The notes below the pieces were generated by a model. The model saw only the letters and a program-made list of their open reading frames with translations. It was not told where the DNA came from and did no database searches. A stretch of 55,516 nt of DNA from assembly GCA_028277985.1 (NCBI GenBank), contig JANQFG010000206.1:1-55516 (forward strand), in the 5' to 3' direction. Positions within the stretch are counted from its first letter, which is position 1, and every line of letters starts with the position of its first letter. This stretch comes from a bacterium (GTDB lineage Bacteria; Desulfobacterota; DSWW01). The position numbers were made by a program, and so were the translations under genes. Below, one piece after another: positions 50,606 through 55,516 of this stretch.

Positions 50606-51699
50606 AGTTCTTCGTATCGCGACCCGATCTGGTCAGCCGTGAGGACCTCCGGCTCACTGTCGATCTCGCGAAGGAGATAGGTTTCTTCGGGGCCGATATC
50701 CCCAAAACGGTCTTCGGGCGAGACGCCCGGGGATTCGCCCAGGGCCAGGCGAAGGTACAATTCGGCCATGTTGTGGCGCCCGACCGTGTTGAACAGGGGG
50801 GTAATCATGAAGAAGCGGCCGATGTTGATCTCGGTGACACATGGAACGCCCTCAAGATCCTCCTTCAGGTCGATGCAGAAGAGGCCTGTGGCCTCGGGGT
50901 CGACAGCACGTACGGTGGCCACACAAAGATTGTTGATCACTTGGCTGTCGATCGTTCGAGCAACGCGGGGTGTGGAGCTGGAACCGCTCGGCATGAGCCC
51001 GCCGAAGAGGTAGTCGAGCCGTTCACAGGCCTTGGCCTGTATGAGCTCACCCTCATGCCAGAGGCTCTGAACCGCGTAGTCACGGCCCGGCAGGTATTCA
51101 CACAGAACGAACATCCTCTCGGACACGCCCCGCATCTCCGTCCAGTACTCCACCCAGAAGCGAACCTGTTCCGGGGCTTTCACAGGAAGGGAGCCCTTGG
51201 AGCCGCCGCCTCGTCGCATCCTGCACCAGAGCCTATCCGGATTGCCGAATCGGTCAAAGACCTCGGCTGCCTGCTCCGGTTCACCGACCGGATAGGTCTC
51301 GGGGACGCGAATCCCCTTTGCCGCCAGATGTTGCGTGAGGGCCAGCTTGTCCTGGCAGAGTTCGATCGTTTCGTGGGAAGGCAGGTACGTTCGGGCACCG
51401 ATCCGGTCACGCGCGGCAGATACGGCCGGAACCTCGAGGTCGTTGTTCGGGATGACCAGATCGACCGACTCCCGGGCGACGATCTTGCGGAGTGCCTCAA
51501 AGTAAGGTTCGCCCGAGTCGACCCGGGGGATCAGGAAATTCCGATCCGCGCGAGAACGGGCAAGATAGTAGGGGTCTATACTCGTACCGACAAGAAAGAC
51601 CGGAGGGCTGCATGCACGCAGGCCCTGCATGAGGTTGTTCGAGGCTCCTCCGCCCGCGGAGGTCACCAGAATGCGTCTTGTGCTGGATTCGCCGGACAT
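50542..51699 (-). CDS. ATP-grasp enzyme (carbamoyl-phosphate-synthase-like)
   Basis: ATP-grasp fold ligase of 385 aa. N-terminal ILVTSAGGGASNNLMQGL, LVIPNNDLEVPAVSAAR, then LALTQHLAAKGIRVPETYP (start of the ATP-grasp domain), CRMRRGGGSKGSL, and GLFCIDLKEDLEGVPCVTEINIGRF (Mg/ATP-binding Asp-Glu-Asn). The ATG at 51699 has AGAGGAG before it; an upstream frame to 51948 runs through repeat DNA and is not homologous. The last ~18 residues (GSGVRDQGSGPGPASPKAE) come from the repeat element, so the native C-terminus was probably shorter. Ligand unknown; a glycan-locus context suggests sugar or precursor amidation. Confidence 0.82.
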   Translation of the reverse strand: MSGESSTRRILVTSAGGGASNNLMQGLRACSPPVFLVGTSIDPYYLARSRADRNFLIPRVDSGEPYFEALRKIVARESVDLVIPNNDLEVPAVSAARDRIGARTYLPSHETIELCQDKLALTQHLAAKGIRVPETYPVGEPEQAAEVFDRFGNPDRLWCRMRRGGGSKGSLPVKAPEQVRFWVEYWTEMRGVSERMFVLCEYLPGRDYAVQSLWHEGELIQAKACERLDYLFGGLMPSGSSSTPRVARTIDSQVINNLCVATVRAVDPEATGLFCIDLKEDLEGVPCVTEINIGRFFMITPLFNTVGRHNMAELYLRLALGESPGVSPEDRFGDIGPEETYLLREIDSEPEVLTADQIGSRYEELQGSGVRDQGSGPGPASPKAE

Positions 51700-51744
51700 T
51701 GTTCTCCTCTGACAGGGCCGCCCCTGCTCCGCCCAAAGCCTTCT

Positions 51745-51840
51745 AGGGATCAGGGGCTCCACGACTTCAGGGCTCTTTTTCTTTGCTCGTGGGGATCTGC
51801 GAGGGCCCCTGTTCCCTGATCCCTGAGCCCTGACCCCTAA
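51745..51840. repeat. Second copy of the GGGATCAGGG-type inverted repeat
   Basis: AGGGATCAGGG at 51745-51755 recurs inverted at 51814-51824, with CTTTGGGCG-like flanks resembling the copy at 50427-50605. It straddles the end of the antiporter gene, whose last ~25 residues are read from it. Gap between the antiporter stop and the ATP-grasp start (51700-51766) is almost entirely this element. Confidence 0.65.
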
Positions 51841-53158
51841 GCCCTTTCGCCTCTCCGCTCTGAACCAGGGCGGTCTTGAACGCGATGGGGCCGACGATCT
51901 GGTTGATGACGATGACGGCGAGCAGGAGCGTGAACAGGGTCTCGCCACCCTCGGGGAATCTTCGCGGAATCAGCCCCGCGAGGCCGATGGAAACGCCTGC
52001 CTGGGTAATGAAGCTCATTCCGTAGAGATTCCGCATCTTCATCGGGGACCCGAGAAGCCCGAGCGAGACGTGGCAGGCGACAAACACGCCCAGGATCCGA
52101 ATGAGTGCATAGACAATCGCCACCTGCCACATCGACCCGAGTGCTTCGAGGCTCAGCCCGGTGCCCGCAAGGGCAAAGAAGACCACGAAGATCGGCAGGA
52201 AGGATCGATCAATGGTTGCTTCGTAAAACTCCCCTCTCTTGAAAAGATTCTGAAGGAAAAAACCGGCACTCATACAGATCAGCAGGGGCTCCAGGTGAAG
52301 TGAGAACCCGAGCATCGATTCGGTATGCCCGGCCAATCCGTGCGAGAGCCTTGTGACCAGGAAGGCCACACACAACAGGAAGAAGATGCCCTCGGTACGG
52401 ATGTACCTGACATAGACGCTCATGAACCACGCGAGGCAAAGGCCGAGCAGAAAGGAAAGGACCAGTTCGGAGGGTATCTTGACCCAGAGGTCGTCCGCAT
52501 CGGTCGCTGCCGCGGACCCGGTGGCACCCACCAGGGCAAGAAAGAGCGAGAACAGCATGATCACGAGGATGTCCATCACGACCGTCACACAAAGGACCGA
52601 CTCGGAGAACTCGCCCTTCGCCCTGCATTCCTTGATCACGGCCAGGGTCGACGAAGGAGAACGGGCGATCGCCAGCGTTCCCAGAAGCGCCGCCAGGATC
52701 GTCTTCTGGACCGGCGGCATCGTCGGGAGAACGCCAAGCTGGGGTAGGGCAAAGTAGATGAAGGCGAAAATGGTGCAGAAAACCGTAACCGGAATGGCCA
52801 CGACCAGGCCGGTCAGGATCCTCCACTGCCTTCGAAGGTCCTTCACCCGAAGCTCGAGCCCCGCCGACAGGGCAATGAAGGCAAGGGCGAGCTCGTCGAT
52901 GAATCGCAGGGAGGCCACCGACTCCCGTGTGAAGTACCCGAGAACGTCGGGACCAAGCAGTATTCCGGCAAAGAGATACCCGGTCAGCTTCGGCAATCGA
53001 ATCCGTGCCGTCCATTCCCCGAAAAGGTAGGCGGCGAGCAGCAGGAAGCCGAAATTCAGGGTGAGCTGGACCTCCATCAAGGAGAAGGCCTGAGGAAAAC
53101 CCCTCAGAAGGATTCCCTGAAGCAGAACGAGAATGAACAACACGAAGAGATGGGTCAT
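51767..53158 (-). CDS. Cation/proton antiporter (CPA2/Kef-type)
   Basis: Membrane antiporter of about 463 aa with about 12 hydrophobic helices. LPKLTGYLFAGILLGPDVLG is the classic Kef/Na+-H+ exchanger re-entrant region, followed by AFIALSAGLELRVKDLRRQWR and AILAALLGTLAIARSPSSTLAV. ATG at 53158 follows GAAGGAAAC and is 4 bp inside the upstream antiporter stop (overlap). The C-terminal ~25 residues (GQGSGIREQGPSQI...) derive from an inverted-repeat element. No TrkA-N regulatory domain is fused. Ion specificity unknown. Confidence 0.88.
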   Translation of the reverse strand: MTHLFVLFILVLLQGILLRGFPQAFSLMEVQLTLNFGFLLLAAYLFGEWTARIRLPKLTGYLFAGILLGPDVLGYFTRESVASLRFIDELALAFIALSAGLELRVKDLRRQWRILTGLVVAIPVTVFCTIFAFIYFALPQLGVLPTMPPVQKTILAALLGTLAIARSPSSTLAVIKECRAKGEFSESVLCVTVVMDILVIMLFSLFLALVGATGSAAATDADDLWVKIPSELVLSFLLGLCLAWFMSVYVRYIRTEGIFFLLCVAFLVTRLSHGLAGHTESMLGFSLHLEPLLICMSAGFFLQNLFKRGEFYEATIDRSFLPIFVVFFALAGTGLSLEALGSMWQVAIVYALIRILGVFVACHVSLGLLGSPMKMRNLYGMSFITQAGVSIGLAGLIPRRFPEGGETLFTLLLAVIVINQIVGPIAFKTALVQSGEAKGLRGQGSGIREQGPSQIPTSKEKEP

Positions 53159-54363
53159 GTTTCCTTCGTGACATAGGACAGCCCGATCGGGCTGATCAGT
53201 TCGTTGATGAGGATGGCAAGAAGCAGCACGGAAAAAGTAACGTTCAGTATCGGCAGGGACGAGGGGGCTGCCATCCACAAATGGAAATGCACAGCCAGAG
53301 CCACCCCGAGGCCCGCCTGGGACGTAAGACCCCATCCGAGTCCGGGATGAGGACGGCTTTCCGCCTCCGGGAAGGCCCGCCGTAGAAACACCCCTCCCGC
53401 CAAACCCTGCGAAAGTGCGCGGAGCAGGGCGTAGGCCAGAGCCAGGAGGACGACCACCGGGCTGCCGATCCGCAGATAGGCACCCGCAATCATCAGAAAG
53501 ATCAGATAGAGGGGCCTTTCGATTCGCATCAGGAGCTGGAAGGCATCTTCACTTTTCAGGCTGAAGTTGGCCAAGATCATACCTGCGACCAGGTGCAGAA
53601 GCAGGGGCGAAATCCCGAGCAGATAGGCCATTCCGCCGCCAAAAAGGACGAGCCCGATGACAATCAGTATCTTGTCCACCTCTCCGAGCCTCGTGCGAAA
53701 GAGCATCAGGAGCATGAGTCCCATCAGCGCCCCGAGCAGCAGGCTCACCAGGAACTTCTGCAGAGGCAAGAGAGGGACCCCGATCCCTCCTTCCCCGGGC
53801 TGGAAGAAACCCACGAGAAGGCCGAAGAGCACGATCGCGACCACATCGTTGACGCTGGAGACGAACTGCAGGATGAGGCCCAGTGAACGTTTCTCCTTCG
53901 AGACGTTCTGCATCCAGAGGGCGATCGAAGCCTGGGCCGTGCACAGCGCCGTCACAGCAAGAACCGCCACGGCCAAGCCGAGCCGCGGGTCATCGGGGAA
54001 CCAGATCTGAAATAGACCGTAGAGTCCTGCAGAGACGAGAACAAGAACGGCGGCGCCGTACAGCAGGATCCAGAGGTAGCTCGTCCGGCCGAACATCCCG
54101 AGGGCCTTCCATTCGAGCTGAATGCCCGCCAGGAGTCCGATCCATCCGAGCCCGACAATCAAGAATGGGCGCACCTGCTCGAGGGTTGTGGCATCCAGGA
54201 TGCCGAGAAAGGAGTCGCCCAACAGGTAGCCGACCAGGAGAAACTCGGTGCCGGTGAGGAAGAAGACGCGACCGGCCCGGAAAGGCAGAACCTTGACGAA
54301 GCTCTTGCGATGGCCGGCCAGCGCCAGTATGGCGAGGAACAGGATGGCTGCAATGGTCTTCAA
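53155..54363 (-). CDS. Cation/proton antiporter, second copy
   Basis: 402-aa membrane protein, about 12 helices, of the same Na+/H+-Kef exchanger superfamily but diverged: LVGYLLGDSFLGILDATTLEQ replaces the GPD re-entrant motif, and QFVSSVNDVVAIVLFG is a central helix with charged pair. Starts at ATG 54363; its stop overlaps the next antiporter ATG by 4 bp. Placement beside PII-like and PtsN-like genes suggests regulated transport. May form a heterodimer with its neighbour. Confidence 0.82.
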   Translation of the reverse strand: MKTIAAILFLAILALAGHRKSFVKVLPFRAGRVFFLTGTEFLLVGYLLGDSFLGILDATTLEQVRPFLIVGLGWIGLLAGIQLEWKALGMFGRTSYLWILLYGAAVLVLVSAGLYGLFQIWFPDDPRLGLAVAVLAVTALCTAQASIALWMQNVSKEKRSLGLILQFVSSVNDVVAIVLFGLLVGFFQPGEGGIGVPLLPLQKFLVSLLLGALMGLMLLMLFRTRLGEVDKILIVIGLVLFGGGMAYLLGISPLLLHLVAGMILANFSLKSEDAFQLLMRIERPLYLIFLMIAGAYLRIGSPVVVLLALAYALLRALSQGLAGGVFLRRAFPEAESRPHPGLGWGLTSQAGLGVALAVHFHLWMAAPSSLPILNVTFSVLLLAILINELISPIGLSYVTKET

Positions 54364-54370
54364 GGAAACC

Positions 54371-54718
54371 TCAACCCGGCATAGGCGTTGTGCCCGGGCC
54401 GATCAAATGGTCCACGGGCAGCGAGAAGAGAATTCCCCTCTTGCCGTTCGCAATCCCCCCTACGGTACGATCGATCGTCGCAAGGGCCTCATCGAGAAGC
54501 TGTTCGTCCCTGATCACGGAGATGATGATCTTGTTGAAAGGCTTCGTCCCTTTCAGGATGGAGCGGAAGCCGGCAAAGATGGGAATCTCCTGGCTCAGAA
54601 AATGCAGCATGCCCACCGAATCCAGGATGGATGCACCGGTGACACCGATCTCCAGAAGCTCTTCCAGAACCTCTGTCAGGTAGCGGTCTCCGTTCAAGAT
54701 GTACACGAGAAGCCACAT
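54371..54718 (-). CDS. PII/CutA-like small regulatory protein
   Basis: 115-aa protein with the ferredoxin-like fold of PII/CutA proteins: WLLVYILNGDRYLTEVLEEL, GVTGASILDSVGML, and a C-terminal GKRGILFSLPVDHLIG. ATG at 54718 begins the homologous part; the frame up to 54754 is read from the 158-bp element, so the Shine-Dalgarno region and any promoter are provided by, or lost to, the insertion. Ends 7 bp before the antiporter. It probably binds a nucleotide and controls the antiporters. Confidence 0.78.
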   Translation of the reverse strand: MWLLVYILNGDRYLTEVLEELLEIGVTGASILDSVGMLHFLSQEIPIFAGFRSILKGTKPFNKIIISVIRDEQLLDEALATIDRTVGGIANGKRGILFSLPVDHLIGPGTTPMPG

Positions 54719-54722
54719 GCCG

Positions 54723-54880
54723 CCTAGTGTCCTGTCCCAGAAACGTTGATGCACCGGTCCGCCTGGTAAGGAGGAAGCCTGTTGAGATCGGGGACAGCCA
54801 CCGATCTCCTGAGCCGGGGTCGTGCAAGCATTTCGGAGATCGGTGGCTGTCCCCGATCTCGGCTGCGACAGGACACTAGG
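54723..54880. mobile_element. 158-bp terminal-inverted-repeat element (MITE) with internal REP-like hairpin
   Basis: 14-bp perfect outer inverted repeats: CCTAGTGTCCTGTC (54723-54736) and GACAGGACACTAGG (54867-54880). Inside is a 26-bp perfect inverted repeat (54784-54809 and 54835-54860) whose half-arms are themselves palindromic (GAGATCGG ... CCGATCTC). No coding capacity. The right end supplies the TAG stop of the PtsN-like gene (54876-54878). The left end is 4 bp before the PII-like ATG. It is likely non-autonomous. Confidence 0.8.
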
Positions 54881-55343
54881 ACTCCCTCTTTTCTTCCTTG
54901 TCCGAAAGGAGCCGGTAGACCTCTTCCTTGGTACGGGCCTCCCAGATACTCTTCACGAAACGCTCATCCCTTAGGATGCGCCCGAGAGTGGCGAGCGCAC
55001 CGAGGGAGAGGTTCGGCCTGTCCGAGTCACCGAACAGGCCGATGATGACGAAGACCGGCTTCTTGTCCACGGATTCGAAAGGAATCGGCTTTTCGAGAGT
55101 GGCCACATATGCGTGCAGGCCTTCGATCCCTTCCACAAGGGTGTGGGGCACTCCGACCGCGTTCCCGATCCCGGTGCTCATGGTCAGCTCGCGTTCGAAG
55201 AGCTTGTCTCGAAGGGTCTCCTGTGGGATGCCGAGACCGCTCTCCGCCACGACCATGGCGAGCCACTCGAGCACAGCCTCCTTCGTCTCGAGAGGACAAC
55301 GAAGGTAGATGTGCTCAGGTTTCAGGTATCGAACGAGTGCCAA
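54876..55343 (-). CDS. PTS EIIA (PtsN-type) domain protein
   Basis: 155-aa mannitol/fructose-type EIIA domain. Phosphorylatable His67 in VGVPHTLVEGI, with STGIGNAVG and the GLFGDSDRPNLSLGALATL stretch behind it. ATG at 55343. The stop codon TAG (54876-54878) is within the 158-bp element's inverted repeat, so the last few residues may be changed (…EKRES). No sugar permease is near; with two antiporters and a PII-like protein this appears a regulatory, PtsN-like switch for ion transport, by analogy to PtsN control of K+ uptake. Confidence 0.88.
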   Translation of the reverse strand: MALVRYLKPEHIYLRCPLETKEAVLEWLAMVVAESGLGIPQETLRDKLFERELTMSTGIGNAVGVPHTLVEGIEGLHAYVATLEKPIPFESVDKKPVFVIIGLFGDSDRPNLSLGALATLGRILRDERFVKSIWEARTKEEVYRLLSDKEEKRES

Positions 55344-55369
55344 ACCCGTCTTCCCCCGTCGAGTGCAAA

Positions 55370-55516
55370 TCAGTCCTCGACCACCACGAACTGCTCGATG
55401 TCACGCACCGAGCCGGAACGCTCTTCCTTCCAGACCGGTTTGAACTTGAGGCCGATCTTGATCTTGGACTCATCGTCGATCGGAAAGTAGTGCTGAAACA
55501 GGGTGTCCGATCCGTC
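55370..55516 (-). CDS. DUF35 OB-fold protein, C-terminal part (cut by window edge)
   Basis: The minus strand from the window edge encodes 48 residues and a TGA at 55370-55372. The tail FKPVWKEERSGSVRDIEQF matches the OB-fold C-terminus of acyl-CoA-associated DUF35 zinc-ribbon proteins, like the one at 25297-25731. The N-terminal zinc ribbon is outside the window. A thiolase or HMG-CoA-synthase-like partner may lie further right. Gap to the PtsN-like start is 26 bp. Confidence 0.7.
   Translation of the reverse strand, partial: DGSDTLFQHYFPIDDESKIKIGLKFKPVWKEERSGSVRDIEQFVVVED

Overview
This is a gene-dense, moderately GC-rich bacterial chromosome segment with 43 protein-coding loci (one interrupted, the first and last cut by the window edges). 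I found no rRNA, tRNA, CRISPR array, phage or complete insertion sequence. The gene content suggests an anaerobic or facultative Gram-negative bacterium of the former Deltaproteobacteria (Desulfobacterota-like): many lipoproteins, thrombospondin type 3 calcium repeats, B12-dependent radical SAM enzymes, sigma-54 control of acyl-CoA metabolism, a FixC-FixX electron-transfer protein and an iron-sulfur protein. The assignment is inference, not proof.

Layout. (1) 1-12085: surface-polysaccharide region with two B12-binding radical SAM enzymes, membrane and soluble glycosyltransferases, a polyprenyl glycosylphosphotransferase, a DUF1573 lipoprotein, and an oppositely oriented lipoprotein with 14 thrombospondin repeats and a glycosidase-like domain. 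(2) 12094-14444: a ferritin-like/response-regulator fusion and a GT87-type mannosyltransferase. (3) 14525-23067, minus strand: MalT-like LuxR regulator, PQQ-type propeller lipoprotein, C45 acyltransferase-like lipoprotein and long-chain acyl-CoA ligase, an unusual combination. (4) 23229-28594, minus strand: six-gene acyl-CoA operon preceded by a recognisable sigma-54 promoter, a tandem operator and the gene for its probable activator (28819-30957). (5) 31208-41335: mixed metabolic genes: alkaline-phosphatase-superfamily lipoprotein, methyltransferases, AlkA-type glycosylase, SPL-like radical SAM protein, GST, FixC-FixX fusion broken by one amber codon, PAS protein, iron alcohol dehydrogenase, and a double-cluster ferredoxin protein. 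(6) 41376-51699, minus strand: tightly packed second glycan operon (flippase-like protein, WecE-like aminotransferase, NeuD-like acetyltransferase, GT2, BKACE enzyme, WbqC protein, two polytopic membrane proteins, ATP-grasp enzyme). (7) 51767-55343, minus strand: two cation/proton antiporters with a PII-like and a PtsN-like regulator; a DUF35-type C-terminus ends the window.

Points that change the annotation: three genes (glycosyltransferase at 2808, AlkA at 3.3e4, aminotransferase at 42352) have no ATG/GTG/TTG at their homologous N-terminus. Each has a strong Shine-Dalgarno exactly 5 nt before an ATT, ATT or CTG codon. The FixC-FixX gene has a TAG that replaces exactly one residue. Two GGGATCAGGG-type inverted-repeat elements supply the C-terminal tails of two neighbouring proteins, and a 158-bp terminal-inverted-repeat element separates the PtsN-like and PII-like genes.
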